Below, one piece after another: positions 21,129 to 29,876 of a stretch of 50,581 nucleotides of DNA (position 1 is the stretch's first letter; each line of letters opens with the position of its first letter). This DNA is from Rubrivivax gelatinosus (GTDB lineage Bacteria; Pseudomonadota; Gammaproteobacteria; Burkholderiales; Burkholderiaceae_C). The notes beneath the pieces are model-generated. The model searched no databases. It was not told the origin of the DNA and worked only from the letters and a program-made list of their open reading frames with translations. The position numbers and the translations under genes are program-made. The DNA is taken from the NCBI RefSeq assembly GCF_016583785.1, contig NZ_NRRU01000032.1, positions 1 through 50,581 of the forward strand, given 5' to 3'.

Positions 21129-22229
21129 TCAGATCCCGGTCTTGAAGGAGGTGAAGGTGCGGGTCATCAGCCGGCGCAGGTCGTTGTTCAGCGAATCGGG
21201 CGACACCATGCGGGCCATGTCGGCGGGGGACAGGAAAACGGTCGGATTGTTGGCGACCTCGGGCTTCACGAACTTGCGCGACTCGCCGTTCGGGTTGGCG
21301 TAGAACACCTTGTTCGTCAGCGACGCGTGCACCTCGGGGCGCAGGACGTAGTTGATGAACTTGTGCGCGTTGCCCGGGCGCGGTGCATCGGCGGGGATCA
21401 CCATCACGTCGAAGAACAGCACGCCGCCGGTCTTGGGGATCAGCGCCTGGATGTTCTGGCCGGTCTTGCCGTCGATCGCACGCTGGCGCGCGATGTTGAT
21501 GTCACCCGACCAGCCTAGCGCCAGGCAGATCGAGCCGTTGGCCATGTCGTTGATGTAGCCCGACGAGCTGAACAGCGTGATGTGCGGGCGCACCGCCTTC
21601 AGCACCTGGGCTGCCGCGGCATAGTCGCTGGGAACCTTGCTGTAGGCAGGTTTGCCCAGGTAGTGCAGCGCGGCGGGCAGCACCTCGGAAGCCGAGTCCA
21701 GGAAGCTGACGCCGCAGCTCTTCAACTTGGAGATGTACTCGGGCTTGAACACCAGGTCCCAGGCGTTGTCGGGCATCGGTGTCGAGCCGAGCGCGGCCTT
21801 GACCTTGTCGACGTTGATGCCGACCGTGGTGTAGCCCCAGAGCCAGTCGACCATGTACTCGTTGCCCGGGTCCAGCTTGGCCAGCGCCGCCTGCACCGCC
21901 GGGTCGAGGTTCTTGTAGTTCGGGATCTGCGATTTGTCGATCTTGCGCAGCAGGCCGCCGTCGGCCTGCAGCTTGGCCCAGTTCGATGACGGCACGACGA
22001 TGTCGTAACCCGTCTTGCCCGCCACCAGCTTGGCGTGAACGATCTCGTTGTTGTCGAAGTTGTCGTAGCGGACCTTGATCCCCGTTTCCTTCTCGAAGTT
22101 CTTGATCGTGTCCTCGGCGATGTAGTCCGACCAGTTGTAGATGTTCAGGACTTTTTCTTCTTCCTGGGCGAACACGGTCGAGCAGGCCAGGACGAGGCCA
22201 GCCATCGCCAGGACGGACTTCAAGTTCAT
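21129..22229 (-). CDS. potF: Periplasmic putrescine-binding protein PotF
   Basis: The 366-residue extracellular solute-binding protein has a signal peptide cleaved after V-F-A (near residue 22). The mature N-terminus, VLNIYNWSDYIAEDTIKNFE, is the PotF/PotD hallmark. Other family blocks are YDIVVPSSNWAKLQADGGLL, LWGYTTVGIN, LGWSGDIN and PADAPRPGNAHKFINYVL. GGAGG precedes the ATG at 22229. It delivers putrescine (or another polyamine) to PotGHI. It sits 47 bases after the SpuC-type aminotransferase gene. Confidence 0.95.
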   Translation of the reverse strand: MNLKSVLAMAGLVLACSTVFAQEEEKVLNIYNWSDYIAEDTIKNFEKETGIKVRYDNFDNNEIVHAKLVAGKTGYDIVVPSSNWAKLQADGGLLRKIDKSQIPNYKNLDPAVQAALAKLDPGNEYMVDWLWGYTTVGINVDKVKAALGSTPMPDNAWDLVFKPEYISKLKSCGVSFLDSASEVLPAALHYLGKPAYSKVPSDYAAAAQVLKAVRPHITLFSSSGYINDMANGSICLALGWSGDINIARQRAIDGKTGQNIQALIPKTGGVLFFDVMVIPADAPRPGNAHKFINYVLRPEVHASLTNKVFYANPNGESRKFVKPEVANNPTVFLSPADMARMVSPDSLNNDLRRLMTRTFTSFKTGI

Positions 22230-22276
22230 GAGGAAACCTCCGAAGGATGGGGGGGAATCGTGAACAGCGCGGGAGT

Positions 22277-23665
22277 CTAAGACAGCCAACCGCCCGCCTT
22301 GGCATCGGCAAGCGTGAGATCCAGGCATCGACGGATGAGACCCACCATCTCGTCGATCTGCGGCCGTGTGATCACGAGCGGGGGCGCGATGATCATCCGG
22401 TCACCGACCGCCCGCATGATCAGGCCCTCGCGGAAGCAGTGGCCGCGGCAGACCATGCCGATCTCCACGGACTCGGGGAAGGGGGTGCCCGTCGCCTTGT
22501 CCTGGGCCAGCAGGATCGCACCCATCAGGCCGCAGCTTTCCGCGTCGGCAACCAGCGGGTGGTCGCGCAGCGTCGCGAACTGGCTCGCAAGATACGGGCC
22601 GACGTCGTCGCGCACGTGCTCGACGAGTTTCAGCTCCCGCATCAGCTTGATGTTGGCCAGCGCCACTGCGCAGGCCACCGGGTGGCCGCTGTAGGTGTAG
22701 CCGTGGGCGAACTCGCCGCCCTTGTCGATCAGCACCCGGGCGATGCGCTCGCCGACCATCACGCCGCCCAGCGGGATGTAGCCGCTGGTCACGCCCTTGG
22801 CGAAGGTCATCAGGTCGGGCCGGGTGCCCATGGTCTCGCAGCCGAACCAGTTGCCGGTGCGGCCGAAACCGCAGATGACCTCGTCGCTGACGAGCAGGAT
22901 CCCGTATTTGTCGCAGATGCGCTGGACTTCGGGCCAGTAGGTCGCCGGCGGGATGATGACGCCACCGGCGCCCTGGATCGGCTCGCCGATGAAGGCCGCG
23001 ACCCGTTCAGGCCCCAGCTCCAGGATCTTGTCTTCGAGCCAGCGGGCGGCGACCAGGCCGAACTCGTCGCGCGACATGCTCTTGCCGTGTTCGTGCCAGT
23101 AGGGCTGGCCGATGTGCACGATGCCGGGGATCGGCAGCCCGCCCTGGGCATGCATGCCGCTCATGCCGCCGAGCGAGGCGCCGGCCATCGTCGAGCCGTG
23201 ATAGGCGTTGTCGCGGCTGATGATGACCTGGCGCTCGGGCTGGCCGAGCAGGTCCCAGTAGCGGCGCACCATGCGCACGACGGTGTCGTTGCCCTCGCTG
23301 CCCGAGCCGCTGAAGAACACGTGCTGGAACTGCGGCGGCGACACCTCGGCCAGCAGCTCGGCGAGTTCGATCGCCGGCGGCGTCGCGGTCTGGAAGAAGG
23401 CGTTGTAGAAGGGCAGCTGCTTCAATTGCGCGGTCGCCGCATCGATCAGCGCCTGCTGGCCGTAGCCGACGTTGACGCACCACAGGCCGCTCATCGCGTC
23501 GAGGATCTTGTGGCCCTCGCTGTCCCAGAGGTAGATGTTGTCGGCGCGCTCGATGACGCGCGAGCCCTTGCGCGCCAGCGCCTGGAAGTCGGTGAAGGGG
23601 TGCAGGAAGTGGGCCGCGTCGGCGGCCTGCCATTCCTGGGTCGTGCGGTGCGTGGACGTGGACAT
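22277..23665 (-). CDS. spuC: Putrescine-pyruvate aminotransferase (SpuC-type, class III)
   Basis: The 462-residue PLP-dependent class III aminotransferase has LWDSEGHKILDAMSGLWCVN, SGSGSEGNDTVVRM (phosphate cup), the D of LVSDEVICGFGR, the PLP Lys in TFAKGVTSGYIPLGG and FAHGYTYSGHPVACA. Relatives transfer the amine of putrescine to pyruvate, giving 4-aminobutyraldehyde and alanine (SpuC route of pseudomonads). It is placed directly between potF and the PuuA-like ligase, so the operon encodes both the transaminase and the gamma-glutamylation entry to putrescine breakdown. Spermidine-linked or other diamine substrates cannot be excluded. Confidence 0.88.
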   Translation of the reverse strand: MSTSTHRTTQEWQAADAAHFLHPFTDFQALARKGSRVIERADNIYLWDSEGHKILDAMSGLWCVNVGYGQQALIDAATAQLKQLPFYNAFFQTATPPAIELAELLAEVSPPQFQHVFFSGSGSEGNDTVVRMVRRYWDLLGQPERQVIISRDNAYHGSTMAGASLGGMSGMHAQGGLPIPGIVHIGQPYWHEHGKSMSRDEFGLVAARWLEDKILELGPERVAAFIGEPIQGAGGVIIPPATYWPEVQRICDKYGILLVSDEVICGFGRTGNWFGCETMGTRPDLMTFAKGVTSGYIPLGGVMVGERIARVLIDKGGEFAHGYTYSGHPVACAVALANIKLMRELKLVEHVRDDVGPYLASQFATLRDHPLVADAESCGLMGAILLAQDKATGTPFPESVEIGMVCRGHCFREGLIMRAVGDRMIIAPPLVITRPQIDEMVGLIRRCLDLTLADAKAGGWLS

Positions 23666-23676
23666 GGAGGCTTTCT

Positions 23677-25044
23677 TCAGACGTGGAGCAGCAGGTGTTC
23701 ACGCTCCCAGGGCGAGATCACCTTCATGAATTCGGCGTGTTCGATCTCCTTCACCTCGGTGTAGACGGTGATGAAGTCCTCGCCCAGCACGCGGGCGAGC
23801 TCGCGCTCGTCGCGCAGCAGCGTCAGCGCCTCGCCCAGGCTGCGGGGCAGGGCGTATTCGCCCAGGTAGGCGTCGCCCTTGCACTCGGCCGAGGGCTCGA
23901 TGCGGTGCTGGATGCCGAGGTAGCCGCAGGCCAGCGTCGCGGCCAGCGCGACGTAGGGGTTGGCGTCGGCGCCGATGACGCGGTTCTCGATGCGGCGTGC
24001 GTTGGGCGACGCCACCGGGCTGCGGATGCCGACGGTGCGGTTGTCGGTGCCCCACTGGATGTTGATCGGCGCCGCGGTGAAACGCGCCAGCCGGCGGTAG
24101 CTGTTGACGTAGGGCGCGAACAGCGCCATCGCCGCCGGGATGTATTTCTGCAGCCCGCCGATGTACCAGAAGAACTCCTTGGTCGGCGTGCCGTCGGGGT
24201 TGCTGAAGATGTTCTGGCCGTCGGACTTGCGCACCACGCTCTGGTGCACGTGCATCGCGCTGCCGGGCTCGCCGGCGATCGGCTTGGCCATGAAGGTGGC
24301 GAACATGTCGTGGCGCAGCGCCGCCTCGCGCACCGTGCGCTTGAAGAGGAACACCTCGTCGGCCAGCCCCAGCGGGTGGGCGTGGAAGAAGTTGATCTCC
24401 ATCTGCCCGGCGCCGATCTCGTGGATCAGCGTGTCCACGTTCAGCTGCATCTTCTCGCAGTAGTCGTAGACGTCCTCGAACAGCGGGTCGAACTCGTTGA
24501 CGGCGTCGATCGAATACGCCTGGCGCGAGGTCTCGCTGCGGCCGCTGCGGCCCACCGGCGGCTTCAGCGGCACGTCGGGGTCGGTGTTGCGCGCGACGAG
24601 GTAGAACTCGAGCTCCGGCGCGACCACCGGCTCCAGGCCGAGTTCGTCGTACAGGCCGCAGACGCGGCGCAGCACCGAACGCGGCGCGAACGCGACCAGC
24701 TTGCCGTCACGGTCGTAGCAGTCGTGGATGACCTGCGCCGTCGGGTCGGTCGCCCAGGGCACGATGCGCACCGTCGTCGGGTCCGGCTGCAGGTGCATGT
24801 CGCGGTCGGTCGGCGTGATGACGTCGTAGTACGGCCCCTCCTCGGGGAACTCGCCGGTCACGCCCATCGCGACGATGGCTTCCGGCAGCCGCATGCCGCG
24901 GTCCTCGGTGAATTTCTGCCGCGGCAGGATCTTGCCGCGGGCCACGCCGGTGAGGTCGGGCACGAGGCACTCGATCTCGGTGACGCGGTTCTTGTTGAGC
25001 CACTGCTCCAGTTCGCTGAAGGTCGTCGGTTCTTTGTCGGCCAT
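23677..25044 (-). CDS. puuA: Gamma-glutamylputrescine synthetase (PuuA-type glutamine synthetase)
   Basis: The 455-residue GS-family ligase condenses glutamate and putrescine with ATP. Blocks are ECLVPDLTGVARGKILP, APELEFYLV, HEIGAGQMEINF, GSAMHVHQSVV, NSYRRLARFTAAP, GTDNRTVGIRSP and RRIENRVIGADANPY, where R-x-E-N-R replaces the R-x-E-x-R of ordinary GlnA. The adenylylation-site loop of GlnA is not evident. It lies 62 bases after puuD and 11 bases before spuC. The pairing with PuuB, PuuC and PuuD in one operon strongly supports the assignment. Confidence 0.92.
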   Translation of the reverse strand: MADKEPTTFSELEQWLNKNRVTEIECLVPDLTGVARGKILPRQKFTEDRGMRLPEAIVAMGVTGEFPEEGPYYDVITPTDRDMHLQPDPTTVRIVPWATDPTAQVIHDCYDRDGKLVAFAPRSVLRRVCGLYDELGLEPVVAPELEFYLVARNTDPDVPLKPPVGRSGRSETSRQAYSIDAVNEFDPLFEDVYDYCEKMQLNVDTLIHEIGAGQMEINFFHAHPLGLADEVFLFKRTVREAALRHDMFATFMAKPIAGEPGSAMHVHQSVVRKSDGQNIFSNPDGTPTKEFFWYIGGLQKYIPAAMALFAPYVNSYRRLARFTAAPINIQWGTDNRTVGIRSPVASPNARRIENRVIGADANPYVALAATLACGYLGIQHRIEPSAECKGDAYLGEYALPRSLGEALTLLRDERELARVLGEDFITVYTEVKEIEHAEFMKVISPWEREHLLLHV

Positions 25045-25106
25045 GGGGCACCTGTCTTCGCTGTCGGCGCACCGCGATCAAGGGGCGGCGCACGAAACCC
25101 TGTCGT

Positions 25107-25886
25107 TCAAGCGGCAGGGACACGAGGCAAGGGCCCGCGCACCCGGTCGCGGTAGGCGCGCACGGCGACGCCGAACGCGTTGAAGAGCTGGACGGAGACG
25201 GGGTTGTCGGCGGCACGCCACTCGGGGTGCCACTGGACGCAGAGATTGAAGCCCGGCGCATCGGGCCGGCTGAAAGCTTCGACCAGGCCGTCGGGCGCGA
25301 CGGCCTCGATGCACAGGCCGGGGGCGAGGTCCCGCACGCCCTGACCGTGCACCGAGTTGACCTCGAAGTGCTGGCGGCCGGTGATTGCCGCCAGCAGGCC
25401 GCCGGCGGCGACGTCGACCCGGTGCGCCAGGTCGTACTGCACCGCGGCCGGTTGGCCGGCGGGTGCACGGTGGTCCTGGCGGCCAGCGGCTTCGTGCACC
25501 GCCTGATAGAGCGTGCCGCCGAGCGCGACGTTGGCTTCCTGGGCGCCGCGGCAGATGCCGAACAGCGGTACGCCACGTTCGAGCGCACGCCGGATCAGCG
25601 GCAGCGTCCAGGCGTCGCGCTCCGGGTCCAGCGGCAGCGACGGGTCTAGCACCGCTTCGCCAAAGTGCGAGGGGTGGACATTGGACTGCGAGCCGGTCAG
25701 CAGCACGCCGTCGGCCGTGTCCAGCAGCGCATCGACCTCGTCGGCCCCGAAGGGCGGTGCGATCAGCGGCAGCGCGCCGGCCAGGCGCACGGCGTCGACG
25801 TACTTGCGCCCGGCGACGTGGAACGGATGTTCGCCTGACGGTCGATTGCAGCTGGTGACGAGGACGATGGGCGGGCGTTGGGTCAT
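25107..25886 (-). CDS. puuD: Gamma-glutamyl-GABA hydrolase PuuD
   Basis: The 259-residue class I glutamine-amidotransferase-like hydrolase (peptidase C26) releases GABA and glutamate from gamma-glutamyl-GABA. Marks are the N-terminal VLVTSCNRPSGEHPFHVAGRK, the nucleophile Cys in LFGICRGAQEANVALGG, VNSVHGQGV and the catalytic His-Glu in VQWHPEW. Length and the LAPGLCIEAVAPDGLVEAF block fit PuuD. It sits 11 bases downstream of puuB and 62 upstream of puuA. Confidence 0.93.
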   Translation of the reverse strand: MTQRPPIVLVTSCNRPSGEHPFHVAGRKYVDAVRLAGALPLIAPPFGADEVDALLDTADGVLLTGSQSNVHPSHFGEAVLDPSLPLDPERDAWTLPLIRRALERGVPLFGICRGAQEANVALGGTLYQAVHEAAGRQDHRAPAGQPAAVQYDLAHRVDVAAGGLLAAITGRQHFEVNSVHGQGVRDLAPGLCIEAVAPDGLVEAFSRPDAPGFNLCVQWHPEWRAADNPVSVQLFNAFGVAVRAYRDRVRGPLPRVPAA

Positions 25887-25897
25887 GAAGAACGGGG

Positions 25898-27199
25898 TCA
25901 GCCGAGGATGTCTCGCAGCCTATACCAGGCCATGCCGAGTACCAATGCGGGCGTACGCAGCATGCGCCCACCGGGGAAGGGGCGATGGCGCAGGCGCGCG
26001 AAGACGTCGAAGCGGGAGGCGTCGCCGGCCATCGCCTCGGCGACCAGGCGGCCGGCCATGCCGGTCAGCGCCAGACCGTGGCCGGAGAAGCCCTGCAGGT
26101 AGTAGACGTTGGGCGCGGCGGGCAGGCGGCCGAAGTCGGGCGCGCGGTTCATCGAGATGTCGACGAAGCCACCCCAGGCGTAGTCGACCTGGGCCGAGGC
26201 CAGCTGCGGGAAGCTCAGCAGCATGCGCTGGCGCATGCTTTCGGCGAGGTTGGCCGGGGTCACCGTGCTGTAGCTGACACGGCCGCCGTAGAGCATGCGG
26301 TTGTCGTCGGTGGTGCGGAAGTAGTCGAGCACGAAGTTGGTGTCGCAGACCGCCGATCGCGACGGGATCAGGCGGTCTGCCAGCGCGTCGTCGAGCACGC
26401 TGCTGCACGCAATGTACGTGCCGACGGGCATGATGCGCGGCTCCAGCGCCGGCGCCAGTCCCGAGAGGTAGACGTTGCCGGCGAGCAGCACCTGGCGCGC
26501 CCGCAGCTCGCCGCCGGCGGTGCGCAGCAGCACCGTCTCGCCCGGCGTCATCGAGGTGACGGCGCTGTGTTCGTGCAGGCGCACGCCGGCCTCGGCCGCC
26601 GCACGTGCGATGCCGAGCGAGTACTTCAGCGGGTGCAGGTGGCCCGAGCGCGGATCGTGGATGCCGCTGTGAAACCGCGGGCTGTCGATCCAGGCGCGCA
26701 GGTCGGCCGGCGCGACCCGGGTCAGCGGGTAGCCGTAGACCGATTCGATGCGGTCGGCCCAGGCGGCGAGTTCGGCGCCCTTGCGTGCATTCGTCGCCAA
26801 TCCCAGGAAACCGTCGCGCCAGTCGCAGGCGATGCCGTGGCGGGCGATGCGTTCGCGGATCAGGTCCAGCGCCTCGATCGTCATCGCCCAGACGCGCCGG
26901 GCTTCGTCCAGCCCGAGCTGGGCTTCGATCGTGCCCTGGTCGCAGGCCAGGCCGTGGATCGCCTGGCCGCCGTTGCGGCCGCTGCCGCCCCAGGCGAGCT
27001 GCTGCGACTCGAGCAGCACGACGTCGAAGCCGCGCTGGCGCAGTTCGAGCGCCGCCGACAGCCCGGCCAGGCCGCCGCCGACGACGGCGACGTCGCAGCT
27101 CGTGCTGCCCGAAAGCGGCGCGTGGCCGGGGCCGCGCACCGCGGTCGCGGCGTAGTACGAGTCGCGGGCCAGGTCCTGGTCGGTGTCGAGCAAGGGCAT
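25898..27199 (-). CDS. puuB: Gamma-glutamylputrescine oxidase (PuuB-type FAD oxidoreductase)
   Basis: The 433-residue DAO-family flavoprotein has an N-terminal ADP-binding motif VAVVGGGLAGLSAALEL at about residues 34-50 and SGRNGGQAIHGL, the flavin-contact block. Later blocks are GHLHPLKYSLGIARAA, ARQVLLAGNVYL and a C-terminal VYYLQGFSGHGLALTGMAG that closes the FAD site. PuuB oxidises gamma-glutamylputrescine to the aldehyde used by PuuC. It lies 20 bases after the upstream aminotransferase gene. Related glycine/D-amino-acid oxidases share the fold; the operon decides the call. Confidence 0.9.
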   Translation of the reverse strand: MPLLDTDQDLARDSYYAATAVRGPGHAPLSGSTSCDVAVVGGGLAGLSAALELRQRGFDVVLLESQQLAWGGSGRNGGQAIHGLACDQGTIEAQLGLDEARRVWAMTIEALDLIRERIARHGIACDWRDGFLGLATNARKGAELAAWADRIESVYGYPLTRVAPADLRAWIDSPRFHSGIHDPRSGHLHPLKYSLGIARAAAEAGVRLHEHSAVTSMTPGETVLLRTAGGELRARQVLLAGNVYLSGLAPALEPRIMPVGTYIACSSVLDDALADRLIPSRSAVCDTNFVLDYFRTTDDNRMLYGGRVSYSTVTPANLAESMRQRMLLSFPQLASAQVDYAWGGFVDISMNRAPDFGRLPAAPNVYYLQGFSGHGLALTGMAGRLVAEAMAGDASRFDVFARLRHRPFPGGRMLRTPALVLGMAWYRLRDILG

Positions 27200-27219
27200 C
27201 GCGGCGTGCTCCGGGACGC

Positions 27220-28527
27220 TCAGGCCACGCGTCGCAGCGCCGTGCGGATCGCCTCGACGATGCGGTCGATCTGCTCGGATTCGATGATCAGCGGCGGCGA
27301 CAGCGCGATGACGTCGCCGGTGGTGCGCACCAGCACGCCCTGCTCGTAGCAGTCGAGGAAGGCGTCGAAGGCGCGCTTGCCGGGCTCGCCCGGGCGTGCG
27401 GCGAGTTCGATGCCGCCGACGAAGCCGACGTTGCGCACGTCGATCACGTGCGGCTCGCCCTTGAGCGAATGCACGGCCGCGGCGAAATGGCCGCCGAGCT
27501 CGGTGGCACGCGTCAGCAGGCCTTCGTCGGCATAGGTGTCCAGCGTCGCCAGGCCGGCGGCGCAGGCCAGCGGGTGGCCCGAGTAGGTGTAGCCGTGGGC
27601 GAACTCGATCAGGTGCTCGGGCCCGTTCATGAAGGTGTCGTGGATCGTGTCCTTCACGAGCACGGCGCCCATCGGCACGCTGCCGTTGGTGATGCCCTTG
27701 GCCAGCGTCATCAGGTCGGGCGTGACGCCGAAGGTCTGGGCCGCGAAGGGCTGGCCGGTGCGGCCGAAACCGGTGATGACCTCGTCGAAGATCAGCAGGA
27801 TGCCGTGGCGGTCGCAGATCTCGCGCAGGCGCTGCAGGTAGCCCTTGGGCGGCAGCAGCACGCCGGTGGACCCGGCCACCGGCTCGACGATGATCGCGGC
27901 GATCGTCGAGGCGTCATGCAGCGTGACCAGGCGCTCCAGGTCGTCGGCGAGTTCGGCGCCGTGTTCGGGCTGGCCGACGCTGAAGGCGTTGCGCGCCGGG
28001 TCGTGGGTGTGGCGGATGTGGTCGACGCCGCCCAGCAGCGTGCCGAAGTACTTGCGGTTGCCGACGATGCCGCCGACCGAGATGCCGCCGAAGTTGACGC
28101 CGTGGTAACCGCGTTCGCGGCCCAGCAGCCGGGTACGCGTGCCTTCGCCGCGCGCGCGGTGGTAGGCCAGGGCGATCTTCAGCGCGGTCTCGACCGACTC
28201 CGACCCCGAGTTCGTGAAGAACACGTGGCCCAGCCCGGCCGGAGCCAGCTTGGCGAGACGGTCGGCGAGCTCGAAGGCCTTGGGGTGCGCCATCTGGAAC
28301 GGCGGCGCGTAATCGAGCTCGGCGGCCTGGGCCTGGATCGCCTGCACGATCTTCGGCCGCGCGTGGCCGGCGTTGACGCACCACAGCCCGGCGACGCCGT
28401 CGAGGATCTGGCGCCCGTGATCGTCCCAGTAATACATGCCTTGCGACCGGGTCAGCAGGCGTGGCGCCTTCTTGAACTGACGGTTGGCGGTGAACGGCAT
28501 CCAGTAGGCGGAGAGATCCTGTGTCAT
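27220..28527 (-). CDS. Class III aminotransferase, beta-alanine/omega-amino-acid:pyruvate type
   Basis: The 435-residue PLP enzyme resembles omega-amino acid-pyruvate aminotransferases. Features are AYWMPFTANRQFK, LDGVAGLWCVNAGH, TNSGSESVETALKIA, YHGVNFGGISVGG, the D of LIFDEVITGFGR, PLP Lys in TLAKGITNGSVPMGA and FAHGYTYSGHPLACA. It is the first gene of the polyamine operon, so it could take the GABA released by PuuD, or beta-alanine or other diamine products. The ATG at 28527 was chosen over an upstream in-frame start to fit the family N-terminus. It is divergent from an Lrp-type regulator. Confidence 0.88.
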   Translation of the reverse strand: MTQDLSAYWMPFTANRQFKKAPRLLTRSQGMYYWDDHGRQILDGVAGLWCVNAGHARPKIVQAIQAQAAELDYAPPFQMAHPKAFELADRLAKLAPAGLGHVFFTNSGSESVETALKIALAYHRARGEGTRTRLLGRERGYHGVNFGGISVGGIVGNRKYFGTLLGGVDHIRHTHDPARNAFSVGQPEHGAELADDLERLVTLHDASTIAAIIVEPVAGSTGVLLPPKGYLQRLREICDRHGILLIFDEVITGFGRTGQPFAAQTFGVTPDLMTLAKGITNGSVPMGAVLVKDTIHDTFMNGPEHLIEFAHGYTYSGHPLACAAGLATLDTYADEGLLTRATELGGHFAAAVHSLKGEPHVIDVRNVGFVGGIELAARPGEPGKRAFDAFLDCYEQGVLVRTTGDVIALSPPLIIESEQIDRIVEAIRTALRRVA

Positions 28528-28608
28528 GGCGGTAATCCCGGGTGGCGCCAACGGTCCGGCGCCTGGTGTTTCGACGTGAGTTGAGGGGCGCGCTGGCCCG
28601 CTGGCAGT

Positions 28609-28625
28609 CTAGCCACGAGCGCTAG
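28609..28625. promoter_or_regulatory. Inverted repeat in the divergent regulator/operon gap, possible operator
   Basis: The 178-base gap between the aminotransferase and the Lrp-type regulator must hold the operon and regulator promoters. It contains CTAGC (28609-28613) and GCTAG (28621-28625) separated by 7 bases, and a TATGAT (28671-28676) that could be the -10 of the regulator. No good -35 is visible. Lrp-type proteins often bind degenerate repeats, so this site is only a candidate. Confidence 0.3.
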
Positions 28626-28705
28626 CAATGTGCGTGCTCGCTGGACCGGGGTTGGCCCGTGTTTACGCACTATGATGCGAACAAGGAACACCGGAGCACA
28701 ACTTC

Positions 28706-29197
28706 ATGCGAAATGCTGAAGCATCGCCGCAATGGCCTGCCAAACTCGACGCTGTCGACCGCGCCATACTGCAGGAACTTCAACACGACGGCCGGCTCTC
28801 GAACGTCGACCTGGCGCAGCGCATCCACCTGTCGCCTTCGGCCTGCCTGCGGCGCGTGAAGGCGCTCGAAGAACTGGGTGTGATCGACCGCTACGTCGCG
28901 CTGCTCAACCCGCGGGCGGTGGGCCGCCACGGCGCCAGCTACACCATCGTCAACCTCGAGAGCACCCAGCCGGCCAAGCTCGAGGCCTTCGAGCAGGCAG
29001 TGAAGAACACGCCCGAGATCCTGGACTGCTTCTACGTCGCCGGTGCCAACGACTACCTGCTGCGTTTTGCCTACCGCGACGCCGAGGACCTGGAGCGTTT
29101 CCACGCCGAGGTGCTGCCGCGCCTGCCCGGCGTGCTGCGCTCGAACTCGATGCTGGTGCTGCGCACGGTGAAGAAGACGACCTCGCTGGCGCTGTAG
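28706..29197 (+). CDS. Lrp/AsnC-family transcriptional regulator
   Basis: The 163-residue protein has an N-terminal winged helix-turn-helix (LDAVDRAILQELQHDGRLSN, DLAQRIHLSPSACLRRVKAL) and a C-terminal RAM/AsnC ligand-sensing domain with V-x-N-T-P-E-I-L-D-C-F-Y-V-A-G-x-N-D-Y-L-L and a final G-V-L-R-S-N-S. It is transcribed away from the polyamine operon, so control of that operon by an amino acid or polyamine-derived ligand is likely by position. A terminator-like hairpin follows 6 bases after the stop. Confidence 0.92.
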   Translation: MRNAEASPQWPAKLDAVDRAILQELQHDGRLSNVDLAQRIHLSPSACLRRVKALEELGVIDRYVALLNPRAVGRHGASYTIVNLESTQPAKLEAFEQAVKNTPEILDCFYVAGANDYLLRFAYRDAEDLERFHAEVLPRLPGVLRSNSMLVLRTVKKTTSLAL

Positions 29198-29203
29198 AAA
29201 GAC

Positions 29204-29229
29204 GACGGGCGCCCCGCAGGGCGCCCGTC
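29204..29229 (+). terminator. Strong hairpin terminator after the Lrp-type gene
   Basis: GACGGGCGCCC (29204-29214) and GGGCGCCCGTC (29219-29229) form a perfect 11-bp stem with a 4-base loop between two convergent genes. There is no T-run on the plus strand. The reverse strand reads the same stem, so it may act in both directions. Confidence 0.65.
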
Positions 29230-29251
29230 GGGCGAGGGTGCCGGCGGCCGT

Positions 29252-29776
29252 TCAGCCGCGGGACTTCGCCCCTTCCTCCAGCGACGCGTGGTGACGGCGG
29301 GCGGCGGGGTAGACCAGCGACTCCTCCAGCCCGATGTGTTCGTAATAGAGCGCGGTGAAGACCGGCAGCGCGTGGCGCAGCATCACCAGGTCGTACCAGT
29401 TGTAGCCCTCGGCGATCGCTTCGATCTGCGGCGCCAGTTCGAGCCAGTCTTCCTCGAGCCAGCCGTGGTCCTGCTGCAGGCGCTTGATGCTCTGCACGAG
29501 CTCGGCGTCGCCCTTGGCCAGCAGCTGCGGGAAGACGAAACGTTCTTCGTCGCTGTGATGCTGGCGGGCGTGGCCGCTGAAGAACTGGTGGATTTCCGCG
29601 GCGCTGGCGCGCGCGACTTCATCGGCACCGTTTTCGTCGATGTGCGCCAGCAGGCGGTCGAACTGCCCGAGCACCTCGATGACGCGGGCGTGGGTGCGAT
29701 CCAGCGCCTCAAACGGGGGCATCGGCGGCGCGGGCACGCGCGCGGGGCGGGCCTTGGTTCCAGAGCTTGCAACCAT
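29252..29776 (-). CDS. Hemerythrin-domain (HHE) protein
   Basis: The 174-residue four-helix protein has hemerythrin-type iron ligands: DRTHARVIEVLGQ, HARQHHSDEERFVFPQ, QQDHGWLEEDW and YYEHIGLEESLVYP supply His and Glu/Asp in the HHE order. Such proteins bind non-haem di-iron and sense or store oxygen or nitric oxide, or protect iron-sulfur proteins. The N-terminal 25 residues are Pro/Ala/Arg-rich and probably disordered. ATG 29776 was chosen because AAGGAGT precedes it by 4 bases, although in-frame starts exist upstream. No neighbour explains its role. Confidence 0.88.
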   Translation of the reverse strand: MVASSGTKARPARVPAPPMPPFEALDRTHARVIEVLGQFDRLLAHIDENGADEVARASAAEIHQFFSGHARQHHSDEERFVFPQLLAKGDAELVQSIKRLQQDHGWLEEDWLELAPQIEAIAEGYNWYDLVMLRHALPVFTALYYEHIGLEESLVYPAARRHHASLEEGAKSRG

Positions 29777-29876
29777 CGCGACTCCTTCAGGGGTTTCCCC
29801 CATTGTTCGATCGAGTGACCTGTCTGACTTGCGCGGGATCAAGCAATTTTCGCCGCCCACGATTGTCGTCGGGAAC

